Made by a program: the position numbers and the translations under genes. Below are positions 1-7,668 of a DNA stretch of 52,314 bases, in pieces (the stretch's first letter is position 1; every line of letters begins with the position of its first letter). The notes below the pieces were generated by a model, which saw only the letters and a list, made by a program, of their open reading frames with translations, searched no databases and was not told where the DNA came from. This DNA comes from Savagea sp. (GTDB taxonomy: Bacteria; Bacillota; Bacilli; Bacillales_A; Planococcaceae), in contig JASLCF010000106.1 of assembly GCA_030146155.1 (NCBI GenBank), positions 1-52,314 on the forward strand. Direction: 5' to 3'.

Positions 1-132
1 GGAACGTCAATCAACAACGCTTATGATTCATCGTAAAAGGAAGCCAACCTCATTATATTTTGAAGCGTTTTACCTGGATCAAATAATCACCCACAAAAAC
101 TTGACTCAATCAAATTTGATAAAAAAAGCCGA
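1..132. repeat. Distal end of a dispersed intergenic repeat
   Basis: This stretch before ruvA holds no supportable gene. Its segment at 91-111 matches 49112-49132 in 20 of 21 positions, and it begins with a 'caatcaacaac' block that resembles the tail of a GC-richer intergenic repeat I recall from Planococcaceae genomes. A head-like portion of the same repeat lies at the far end of the window (52249-52314). One weakly coding frame runs through it but has no recognisable content. The repeat boundaries are uncertain. Confidence 0.4.
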
Positions 133-154
133 AAGTCCGTTCGTATGTTATAAT
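126..154 (+). promoter_or_regulatory. Promoter of the ruvAB-queA-tgt operon
   Basis: A perfect TATAAT (149-154) is preceded by TG at 146-147, giving an extended -10 element. The hexamer at the usual -35 distance (126-131) is poor, which is common for extended -10 promoters. Transcription would start near 161, about 24 bases before the ruvA start codon. Confidence 0.6.
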
Positions 155-184
155 ATGACTGATGTTTAGAGGAAGGTGAAATCC

Positions 185-787
185 ATGTATGATTACATAA
201 AAGGAAATGTGACAGCGGTCCATCCTTATTATATTACAATTGAAAATGCAGGGATTGGCTATCAATTACAAACGCCAAACCCTTATGTTTTTCAAGTATC
301 TGACCAACCCATTAAAGTATATACGTATTTACATGTCAGAGAAGATACGCATAGCTTAATAGGCTTCCAACAATTAAATCAGCGTCATTTATTTGAGAAG
401 TTAATTACAGTATCAGGAATTGGTCCAAAAGGTGCTTTGGCTATTGTAGCGAATGGGGTGCCTGAGCAGGTCGTCCAGGCCATAGAAATGGAAGATGAGA
501 AATTTTTAGTGCAATTTCCTGGAGTAGGTAAGAAAACAGCTCGTCAAATGATTTTGGATTTAAAAGGAAAACTAACTGAGTTATTTGAACCCATTGCAAC
601 GGAAGAAGAGCCACATTTATTCTCAATGAGTGACAATCATCAATTAGATGAAGCGTTATTGGCACTAGAAGCACTCGGCTACTCTGCAAGAGAATTAGCA
701 AAAATTAAACAACAATTAGCAAAAGAAGATTGTTCAACGGAAGAATATATGAAACAGGCACTGCAATTATTAGTGAAACAAAGATAA
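185..787 (+). CDS. ruvA: Holliday junction branch migration protein RuvA
   Basis: RuvA binds four-way DNA junctions as a tetramer and loads the RuvB motor for branch migration in recombinational repair. The 200-aa product has the family architecture: an N-terminal OB fold (about 1-62), a helix-hairpin-helix core with the GIGPKGA and GVGKKTA motifs at about 78 and 113, and a C-terminal three-helix RuvB-binding domain (about 150-200). An in-frame GTG at 176 exists, but the AAGGTG Shine-Dalgarno sits six bases before the ATG at 185, and the family begins with the MYDYIKG-like strand, so 185 is preferred. It is the first gene of an operon, followed 12 bases later by ruvB. In B. subtilis bofC lies upstream; it is not visible here. 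Confidence 0.97.
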   Translation: MYDYIKGNVTAVHPYYITIENAGIGYQLQTPNPYVFQVSDQPIKVYTYLHVREDTHSLIGFQQLNQRHLFEKLITVSGIGPKGALAIVANGVPEQVVQAIEMEDEKFLVQFPGVGKKTARQMILDLKGKLTELFEPIATEEEPHLFSMSDNHQLDEALLALEALGYSARELAKIKQQLAKEDCSTEEYMKQALQLLVKQR

Positions 788-799
788 GGAGGAGTACTC

Positions 800-1807
800 G
801 TGGACGAACGGATTGTATCAGGAGAAGAACAATGGAATGAAGAAGGATTTGAAGAGTCGATTCGGCCAGAGACCCTCGAGCAATATGTAGGTCAAGACCA
901 AGTAAAAGAAAGTTTGACGATTTTCATTGAAGCAGCAAGAGCCCGTCAAGAAAGTTTAGATCATGTCCTCCTGTATGGACCACCAGGCCTAGGAAAAACA
1001 ACAATGGCACAAGTCATTGCGAATGAAATGGGTGTGAATGTAAAAACGACCAGTGGACCTGCTATTGAGAGACCAGGAGATTTAGCAGCAGTCGTGTCCT
1101 CACTTGAACCGGGTGATGTATTATTTATAGATGAAATCCATCGACTGCACCGGTCAATCGAAGAGGTTCTTTATCCTGCAATGGAAGACTTTTGTCTAGA
1201 TATCATGATTGGAAAAGGACCTGAAGCTCGTTCTGTTCGATTAGATTTACCCCCTTTCACATTGATAGGTGCTACGACTAGAGCAGGTTCATTATCTGCT
1301 CCTTTAAGAGATCGCTTCGGTGTGCCACTTCGTCTGCAATATTATGATTTAGAATCACTAAAAATTATTATTGAAAGAAGTGCCTCTGTGTTTAAAGTGC
1401 CAATAGAAGAAACAGCAGCTTTTGAAATTGCCAAACGTTCAAGAGGGACCCCGAGAATTGCAAATCGACTATTGAAACGTGTAAGAGACTTTGCACAAGT
1501 CCGTGGAAATGGTAAAATAACACTTTCAACTGCAAATGATGCACTTGAGTTATTACTTGTCGATCATTATGGATTAGATGAAATTGATCATAAACTAATG
1601 AAGCATATGATTACTCATTTCGGTGGCGGACCAGTCGGATTAGAAACGTTAGCAGCTACTATCGGTGAGGAAGCGGTCACCATTGAAGATGTGTATGAAC
1701 CCTATTTATTACAGATTGGTTTTATCCAACGAACCCCAAGAGGTAGAGTGGTCACTGCAACAGGGTATGCTCATTTTGGAGCACCCTATCCAGAACAAAA
1801 GAATTGA
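800..1807 (+). CDS. ruvB: Holliday junction branch migration ATPase RuvB
   Basis: RuvB is the AAA+ hexameric motor that drives branch migration with RuvA. The 335-aa protein matches family length. Visible are Walker A GPPGLGKTT (about 60-68), Walker B with DEIH (111-114), sensor 1 GATTR (about 157-161), the arginine finger region PLRDRFG (about 168-174) and the C-terminal winged helix. Translation starts with GTG at 800 behind AAGGAGG. The gene lies between ruvA and queA with short gaps, as in other Bacilli. RuvC is absent in this phylum; RecU normally resolves the junctions, and a YqgF homologue (ruvX) is at 31237. Confidence 0.98.
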   Translation: MDERIVSGEEQWNEEGFEESIRPETLEQYVGQDQVKESLTIFIEAARARQESLDHVLLYGPPGLGKTTMAQVIANEMGVNVKTTSGPAIERPGDLAAVVSSLEPGDVLFIDEIHRLHRSIEEVLYPAMEDFCLDIMIGKGPEARSVRLDLPPFTLIGATTRAGSLSAPLRDRFGVPLRLQYYDLESLKIIIERSASVFKVPIEETAAFEIAKRSRGTPRIANRLLKRVRDFAQVRGNGKITLSTANDALELLLVDHYGLDEIDHKLMKHMITHFGGGPVGLETLAATIGEEAVTIEDVYEPYLLQIGFIQRTPRGRVVTATGYAHFGAPYPEQKN

Positions 1808-1816
1808 GGAAGAAAG

Positions 1817-2866
1817 ATGGATGTAAAACAATATGATTTCCATTTACCAGAAGAATTAATTGCTCAAACTCCATTAAAAGAACGGACTAAAAGCCGTTTG
1901 ATGAAAGTGGATAGGAAAACGGGAGCGTATGAACATACGGAATTTTCAACAATCATTGATGAATTAAATCCAGGCGATGTACTTGTGCTGAATAATACAA
2001 AAGTATTACCAGCCAGACTCCATGGTGTGAAAAGCGATACAGGAGCACATATTGAGTTACTCCTATTAAAGGAAATACAAACTGACGAATGGGAAGCATT
2101 GGTGAAACCTGCTAAACGTGTAAAAGTGGGAACAATCGTGACATTTGGAGAAGGTCAATTACAGGCCGTTTGTACACATATTACGCCTGAAGGAGCGAGA
2201 CATTTTAAGATGTCTTACGAGGGCATTTTTTATGAAGTGCTAGAAACACTTGGTGAAATGCCATTACCTCCTTATATTACTGAAAAATTAGAGGATGCAG
2301 ATCGCTACCAAACTGTTTTTGCAAAAGAACGTGGTTCAGCAGCTGCACCAACTGCAGGCTTACATTTTACAACAGCATTACTTCAGGCTATTGAAGCAAA
2401 AGGGATAGCGATTGCCTATGTCACTTTACATGTGGGGTTGGGCACATTTCGTCCCGTTTCTGTAGACTCCATTGAGGACCATAAAATGCATGAAGAATAT
2501 TATGCGTTAGATGAGCAGAACGCAGCAATCATTACAAACGCCCAAAAAAGGGGTGGAAGAGTAGTTGCTGTTGGTACGACGTCTATTCGTACACTTGAAT
2601 CAATTGCTCAAAAGCATGATGGCAATATCCAAGCAGATGCCGGTTGGACGTCCATTTTCATTTATCCTGGCTATACATTTTTAGCAGTAGATGCTTTAAT
2701 TACAAATTTCCATTTGCCTCAATCTACTTTATTAATGTTAGTCTCGGCTTTAAGTTCAAGAGAAATCATGATGAAAGCCTATCAAGAAGCAGTATCACAA
2801 AAGTATCGTTTTTTTAGTTTTGGAGATGCAATGTTTATTCGAAATAAAGAGGAGAATCAATCATGA
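1817..2866 (+). CDS. queA: S-adenosylmethionine:tRNA ribosyltransferase-isomerase QueA
   Basis: QueA transfers and isomerises the ribosyl part of SAM onto 7-aminomethyl-7-deazaguanine at position 34 of GUN-anticodon tRNAs, giving epoxyqueuosine. The 349-aa protein has the typical N-terminal segment DVKQYDFHLPEELIAQ and the internal signatures SAAAPTAGLHFT and TLHVGLGTFRPV. The stop codon overlaps the tgt start (ATGA, 2863-2866), so the two consecutive queuosine enzymes are probably translationally coupled. The final enzyme, QueG or QueH, and the preQ1 genes are not in the window. Confidence 0.97.
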   Translation: MDVKQYDFHLPEELIAQTPLKERTKSRLMKVDRKTGAYEHTEFSTIIDELNPGDVLVLNNTKVLPARLHGVKSDTGAHIELLLLKEIQTDEWEALVKPAKRVKVGTIVTFGEGQLQAVCTHITPEGARHFKMSYEGIFYEVLETLGEMPLPPYITEKLEDADRYQTVFAKERGSAAAPTAGLHFTTALLQAIEAKGIAIAYVTLHVGLGTFRPVSVDSIEDHKMHEEYYALDEQNAAIITNAQKRGGRVVAVGTTSIRTLESIAQKHDGNIQADAGWTSIFIYPGYTFLAVDALITNFHLPQSTLLMLVSALSSREIMMKAYQEAVSQKYRFFSFGDAMFIRNKEENQS

Positions 2867-4005
2867 CAGCAGCAGTAACATATGAACATATTAAAACATG
2901 TAAACAAACAGGTGCACGTTTAGGGATTGTGCATACGCCCCATGGCTCTTTTGAAACACCCGTCTTTATGCCAGTAGGAACACAAGGAACTGTAAAGGCA
3001 ATGAGTCCTGAAGAGATGGCAGAGATTGGTTCGGGGATTATCTTAAGTAATACGTACCATCTTTGGTTACGTCCTGGGACAGAAGTGATTCAAGAAGCAG
3101 GTGGTTTGCATCAATTTATGAATTGGAATCGTCCGATATTGACAGATTCTGGTGGATTCCAAGTGTTTTCATTAAGTAAGCTCAGAGATATTCAAGAAGA
3201 AGGCGTTCATTTCCGCCATCATTTAAATGGTAGCAAACTCTTTTTGAGTCCAGAAAAAGCAATGGAGATTCAAAATGTCCTCGGTTCAGATATTATGATG
3301 GCATTTGATGAATGTCCTCCTTATCCTGCGACTAGGGAATATATGCAATCCTCTGTAGATCGGACCAGTCGTTGGGCTGAACGTTGTTTAGAAGCGCATG
3401 CCCGCCCATCTGATCAAGCTTTATTTGGTATTGTACAAGGTGGAGAGTATGAAGATTTAAGGAAGCAAAGTGCTCAAGACTTAGTTTCTTTAGATTTCCC
3501 TGGTTATGCAATTGGAGGATTGTCAGTAGGTGAACCGAAAGATGTAATGAATCGTGTGTTAGAATTTACTGTACCTCATCTACCAGAGGATAAACCAAGG
3601 TATTTAATGGGTGTCGGAACACCAGACTCATTAATTGATGGTGCAATTCGTGGAATCGATATGTTTGATTGCGTATTACCTACTCGTATTGCTCGAAATG
3701 GAACACTTATGACAAGTCAAGGGCGACTAGTAGTCCGCAATGCAAAATATAAACATGATTTTAGACCATTGGATGAAAACTGTGATTGTTATGCGTGTAA
3801 GAATTATTCGCGTGCTTATATTCATCACTTGATAAAATCAGATGAAATCTTTGGTTTACGTTTAACAAGCTATCACAATATTTATTTCTTAGTAAATCTA
3901 ATGGAAGAAGTTAGACAAGCTATTCGTGAAGATCGCCTAGGTGATTTCAGAGAAGCATTTTTTGAAGAATATGGTTATAATAAACCGAATGCAAAAAACT
4001 TTTAA
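2863..4005 (+). CDS. tgt: Queuine/preQ1 tRNA-guanine transglycosylase
   Basis: Tgt swaps guanine 34 for preQ1 in tRNAs for Asp, Asn, His and Tyr. The 380-aa length is standard. The substrate-binding loop TDSGGFQVFSL (about 90-100), the PTRIARNGT segment around the nucleophilic aspartate region, and the zinc site CxCxxC...H (about residues 306-337) are all present. The start overlaps queA by four bases. The reading frame runs to within 36 bases of yajC, so this is one operon. Confidence 0.97.
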   Translation: MTAAVTYEHIKTCKQTGARLGIVHTPHGSFETPVFMPVGTQGTVKAMSPEEMAEIGSGIILSNTYHLWLRPGTEVIQEAGGLHQFMNWNRPILTDSGGFQVFSLSKLRDIQEEGVHFRHHLNGSKLFLSPEKAMEIQNVLGSDIMMAFDECPPYPATREYMQSSVDRTSRWAERCLEAHARPSDQALFGIVQGGEYEDLRKQSAQDLVSLDFPGYAIGGLSVGEPKDVMNRVLEFTVPHLPEDKPRYLMGVGTPDSLIDGAIRGIDMFDCVLPTRIARNGTLMTSQGRLVVRNAKYKHDFRPLDENCDCYACKNYSRAYIHHLIKSDEIFGLRLTSYHNIYFLVNLMEEVRQAIREDRLGDFREAFFEEYGYNKPNAKNF

Positions 4006-4040
4006 ATCTTGTATAATAGGAAAGGATTGGAGGGGAAAAC

Positions 4041-4307
4041 ATGGGTGGAGAACTAACGAGTACTTTACTAATGATCGCAATTATGTTCGGTATCATGTGG
4101 TTACTATTGATTCGTCCGGCACAAAAGCGTCAAAAGCAAACAAAAGCAATGCAAGATGCTTTACAACGTGGTGATGAAATCGTAACAATCGCAGGGATGC
4201 ATGGAACGATTGACGCAATTGAAGATACAGCGGTTCATGTAAAAATTGCAGACAACGTCATTATTAAACTAGAAAAACAAGCGATTGGTACTGTTGTAGG
4301 TAAGTAA
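4041..4307 (+). CDS. yajC: Preprotein translocase subunit YajC
   Basis: YajC is a small inner-membrane protein that associates with SecDF and SecYEG. The 88-aa product has one N-terminal membrane helix (about 5-24, ending LLLIRPAQKRQK) and a basic then beta-rich cytoplasmic tail with GDEIVTIAGMHGTI, the family signature. GAGGGG precedes the ATG. It lies in the tgt-yajC-secDF context seen in most bacteria, here separated from secDF by a terminator and comN. Confidence 0.95.
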   Translation: MGGELTSTLLMIAIMFGIMWLLLIRPAQKRQKQTKAMQDALQRGDEIVTIAGMHGTIDAIEDTAVHVKIADNVIIKLEKQAIGTVVGK

Positions 4308-4337
4308 TCCTTGTCATTAGTTGACGACAAATCAATG

Positions 4338-4380
4338 AAGTCGGTTGTTATACAGTTGTACGACGCCGGCTTTTATTTAT
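4338..4380 (+). terminator. Rho-independent terminator after yajC
   Basis: AAGTCGG (4338-4344) pairs with CCGGCTT (4366-4372), with one G-U pair and additional pairing inside, and is followed by a T-rich tract. It would end the ruvAB-queA-tgt-yajC transcript before comN. Confidence 0.65.
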
Positions 4381-4412
4381 TAATCGAATGATAAACGATA
4401 AGGGGTGTACCC

Positions 4413-4724
4413 ATGAAATATGAACTTCTATTCCAGGAAATACATCCAGCATTAGATAGTAAAGTGACTGAATTGCAATTGTACGACTATCAAGATATTA
4501 CGGATGAGAAATTATGGGAATTTTGTCTTCAGCATATTTGGAAAAATAAAGATGTCGAATCCCTTTCCTTACATAAAATTGTGAGTGATATATTGAAAAT
4601 AACAGGTGCTCAATACATGACAATGTCACATATTGAAACCCAAAAAGAAGAAGTAGATTGGTTCTCTGATTTAAATCAGGAAGAACTGCAAACCTTACTG
4701 GAACCGACTGCTAAAAAAGAGTAG
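4413..4724 (+). CDS. comN: Post-transcriptional competence regulator ComN (YrzD family)
   Basis: In B. subtilis ComN (YrzD) acts post-transcriptionally on comE operon mRNA and is needed for competence. This 103-aa, acidic, soluble protein matches the family in size and position (between yajC and secDF), and its N-terminal half ends in a basic-helical segment of the type seen in the family (KNKDVESLSLHKIVSDIL). It starts at ATG 4413 behind AGGGG. The target operon comEA-comEB-comEC is also in this window (41617-45065). Family assignment is from recognition and context, not a search. Confidence 0.75.
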   Translation: MKYELLFQEIHPALDSKVTELQLYDYQDITDEKLWEFCLQHIWKNKDVESLSLHKIVSDILKITGAQYMTMSHIETQKEEVDWFSDLNQEELQTLLEPTAKKE

Positions 4725-4751
4725 GTAACCGTATGAGGAGGAAAATGTAAA

Positions 4752-7022
4752 ATGAAAACTAGAGGAAGACTCGTCGCCTTTTTATTACTCATCGTCTTAT
4801 TTGCTTCGACGATTGGGCTCACATCAAAAGGAATTTTAAAAGATGTGAAATTAGGCTTAGATTTACAAGGTGGATTTGAAGTATTATATCAAGTTGAACC
4901 TTTAAAGGAAGGCGATAAAGTAGACGAGGCGTTACTTACAGATATATCTGATGCTTTAGGACGTCGTGTCAACGTACTTGGAGTAAGTGAGCCAAATATC
5001 CAAGTTGAATCAGGTAATCGTATTCGAGTACAGATTGCTGGAATTGATGATCAACAACAAGCGAGAGATTTATTATCTACACAAGCTAATTTAACGTTTC
5101 GAGATGTAGAAGATAATTTATTGCTTGATGGAAATGATTTAAAAGCTGGGCGTGCGAAAGCAGATTTCCACCCAGATACAAAAAAACCAGTCGTTACACT
5201 TGAATTAAAAAGTGCCGATAAATTTGGAGAAGTAACAACTGCGATTTCTCAGAAAAAACCAAACAACCAAATGGTGATTTGGTTAGATTTTGAAGAAGGG
5301 GTCGACTCTTTTGTTGAAGAAATTCAAAAAGAGAATCCTAAATTTATTTCTGCCCCTAACGTAGATCGTCCGATTTTATCTTCAAATGTTGAAATCTCTG
5401 GAAGCTTTACAATTGAAGAAACAAAAAATTTGGCAGGGATTTTAAATGCGGGAGCGTTACCTGTTAAATTAACAGAGATTTATTCTACTTCAGTAGGTGC
5501 TCAGTTTGGTGAACAAGCACTAGATAAGACAATCGTAGCAGGCGTAGTTGGTATTGGACTCATTTTTGTATTTATGATGTTATTTTACCGTGTCCCTGGT
5601 TTAGTTGCAGTAGCAACATTATCTATCTATGTTTACATTATCTTACTTGTCTTTACAAAAATTAATGGAGTCCTCACTCTACCAGGTATTGCAGCATTGA
5701 TGCTTGGAGTAGGGATGGCTGTCGATGCAAATATCTTAACTTATGAAAGAATTCGAGAAGAGTTAAGAGTAGGTAAATCGATTTCATCTGCATTTAAATC
5801 AGGTGCGAAAAGTTCTTTCACAGCGATTTTAGATGCGAACATCACGACTCTTTTAGCAGCAGTGGTTCTCTTTATTTATGGAACGAGTTCTGTTAAAGGG
5901 TTTGCGACAATGTTAATCATTAGTATTTTAGCTTCTTTCTTAACAGCTGTTTGGGGTTCAAGATTATTATTAGGTTTACTTGTCCAAAGTGGTGTACTCG
6001 ATAATAAGCCACAACTCTTCGGCATTAAGAAAAAAGATGTGCATAATATTGTAGAAGGTGTAGACACACTTGACCTTACGACAAAATTTGATCGCTTTGA
6101 TTTTGTTCACTCACGTAAGAAATACTATGTTTTTTCAAGTGTCTTAATTATCACTGGAATCATTATGTTATCGGTATTTAAGCTAAACCTTGGTATTGAC
6201 TTCTCAAGTGGTACACGTGTAGAAGTAATGGCGAAAGAACCGATTAACATTGAACAATTTGAAAAAGATTTAGCAGTTGTCGGTCATGATGTAAAAGACA
6301 TTGTGATTTCAGGTGACAATAAAGAAATCGGAGTGGCTCGATTCCAAGAAGAATTTACACAAGAGCAAGTCAATACATTTAAAAATGAATTAAAAGAAAT
6401 TTATGGTTCAGAACCAAACGTCTCTACTGTTTCTGATACAGTAGGAAAAGAATTGGCCAAAAATGCTTTATTTGCTTTAATGTATGCTGCATTAGGAATC
6501 ATTATCTATGTTGCCTTTAGATTTGAATGGCGCATGGGCGTTGCTTCAATTGTCGGCCTATTGCATGATGCATTCTTTATGATTGCGATGTTTAGTATTG
6601 TACGGATGGAAGTAGATATTACATTTATTGCGGCTGTCTTAACAATTGTCGGGTATTCAATTAACGATACGATCGTTACCTTTGACCGTATTCGTGAAAA
6701 CATGAACCGAGTAGGTAAAATTGCAACGGCAGATCAATTAGCGGATATGGTCAATAAATCATTGAGACAAACATTAGGGCGTTCTGTGAACACTGTCTTA
6801 ACAGTCATCTTCGTGGTTGTATCACTGATTGCATTAGGTGCAGATTCAATTAAACCATTCTCAGTTGCTTTATTAATTGGATTGTTAGCAGGGACGTATT
6901 CTTCAATTTTCATTTCAGCTCAAATCTGGTTTGATTTGAAGAAAAAAGAATTGGAAAAAACGGGTACAATTAAAATTGACAAAGACAAACCAAAGTGGGG
7001 TTCTGACGAGCCAGTTGTCTAA
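4752..7022 (+). CDS. secDF: Protein translocase fusion subunit SecDF
   Basis: SecDF uses the proton gradient to help pull secreted proteins across the membrane. This is the fused Bacilli form of 756 aa: a SecD half (about 1-430) with an N-terminal helix, a large extracytoplasmic domain beginning KLGLDLQGGFEV, and a membrane block containing GIAALMLGVGMAVDANILTYERI; then a SecF half (about 445-740) with LGIDFSSGTRVE and IVGYSINDTIVTFDRIREN. About twelve membrane helices are visible. GAGGAGG precedes the start. In B. subtilis spoVB precedes comN-secDF; it is absent here. Confidence 0.97.
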   Translation: MKTRGRLVAFLLLIVLFASTIGLTSKGILKDVKLGLDLQGGFEVLYQVEPLKEGDKVDEALLTDISDALGRRVNVLGVSEPNIQVESGNRIRVQIAGIDDQQQARDLLSTQANLTFRDVEDNLLLDGNDLKAGRAKADFHPDTKKPVVTLELKSADKFGEVTTAISQKKPNNQMVIWLDFEEGVDSFVEEIQKENPKFISAPNVDRPILSSNVEISGSFTIEETKNLAGILNAGALPVKLTEIYSTSVGAQFGEQALDKTIVAGVVGIGLIFVFMMLFYRVPGLVAVATLSIYVYIILLVFTKINGVLTLPGIAALMLGVGMAVDANILTYERIREELRVGKSISSAFKSGAKSSFTAILDANITTLLAAVVLFIYGTSSVKGFATMLIISILASFLTAVWGSRLLLGLLVQSGVLDNKPQLFGIKKKDVHNIVEGVDTLDLTTKFDRFDFVHSRKKYYVFSSVLIITGIIMLSVFKLNLGIDFSSGTRVEVMAKEPINIEQFEKDLAVVGHDVKDIVISGDNKEIGVARFQEEFTQEQVNTFKNELKEIYGSEPNVSTVSDTVGKELAKNALFALMYAALGIIIYVAFRFEWRMGVASIVGLLHDAFFMIAMFSIVRMEVDITFIAAVLTIVGYSINDTIVTFDRIRENMNRVGKIATADQLADMVNKSLRQTLGRSVNTVLTVIFVVVSLIALGADSIKPFSVALLIGLLAGTYSSIFISAQIWFDLKKKELEKTGTIKIDKDKPKWGSDEPVV

Positions 7023-7045
7023 TTGTTGAACATTGTCAAAGTAAG

Positions 7046-7085
7046 AAAAAACAGGGTATACTATGTGTATACGCTGTTTTTTTCT
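7046..7085 (+). terminator. Terminator after secDF
   Basis: AAAACAG and GTATAC form one arm, CTGTTTT and GTATAC the other, around a short TATGT loop, followed by a run of seven or more T. It closes the comN-secDF transcript. Confidence 0.8.
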
Positions 7086-7112
7086 TGTATAGAAGAGTAG
7101 GGAGGGTATCAG

Positions 7113-7478
7113 ATGAAAAATCAATGGACTTTAATTATTGGATTATTATTTGCAATTCTAATTGCCGTATTTTCAGTTGTGAATGTGCGTCCTGTTTCAG
7201 TAAGCTTTTTATTCACTCAGGTGCAAATGCCACTTGTTCTTGTCATATTAGGTTCTGCGCTCATAGGTGCAATCATTAGTGGGTCAGTTGCTTTATTTAA
7301 AAGAATGGCTTATCAAAAGGAAATTAAAATGTTAAAAGCAGAAATTGCTGAAAAGGAAGAATTACTGCGTCAAGAACAATTAAGAATTATTCCTAGAGAA
7401 GAAGTGCAAGAAAGAGATATTGTAGAAGATGCTACATTCGTTTACCCAGTGATAGAGGAGTCTTCTGATAGACAATAA
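7113..7478 (+). CDS. yrvD: LapA-domain (DUF1049) membrane protein, YrvD-like
   Basis: A 121-aa protein with two membrane helices (about 6-26 and 40-60), joined by the short VNVRPVSVSFLF loop typical of LapA/DUF1049 proteins, then a charged coiled-coil tail (about 65-105). Gram-negative LapA acts in lipopolysaccharide assembly, but Gram-positive members have no established role, so none is assigned. It lies between secDF and recJ as yrvD does in B. subtilis; the intervening yrvC is absent. GGGAGG precedes the ATG, and terminators on both sides suggest a single-gene transcript. Confidence 0.8.
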   Translation: MKNQWTLIIGLLFAILIAVFSVVNVRPVSVSFLFTQVQMPLVLVILGSALIGAIISGSVALFKRMAYQKEIKMLKAEIAEKEELLRQEQLRIIPREEVQERDIVEDATFVYPVIEESSDRQ

Positions 7479-7486
7479 GAAATAGG

Positions 7487-7541
7487 AGTCAGCACACTCA
7501 TCTAGTGAACAATACTCATTAGTTGAGTCTGCTGATTTTTT
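7487..7541 (+). terminator. Terminator after yrvD
   Basis: AGTCAGCA (7487-7494) pairs with TGCTGATT (7530-7537). Inner pairing between CACTCATCTAGTG and CATTAGTTGAGT extends the stem, and a T-run follows. The remaining 125 bases before recJ contain a tandem-looking 'ctcgaagt' duplication but no clear promoter. Confidence 0.7.
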
Positions 7542-7668
7542 ATCTAAGCACAGAATTAGCAGCAGTTAAAAGTGAATCAATATCAACTTTCTCGAAGTCG
7601 AACTCGAAGTTAAGTAACAAAATAGTACGACTGAGGCTAAGTGCATTTAATGAAAAGAGGCATGTACA

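Noticed and set aside
2..169. Open frame at the window start that could be the 3' end of an upstream gene
   Set aside because: Its translation is not recognisable, it runs through the repeat tail and the ruvA promoter, and codon use is unlike its neighbours.
7561..7625. Local repetition 'ctcgaagtcgaactcgaagt' before recJ
   Set aside because: Only two short imperfect units; too small to call a repeat or operator.
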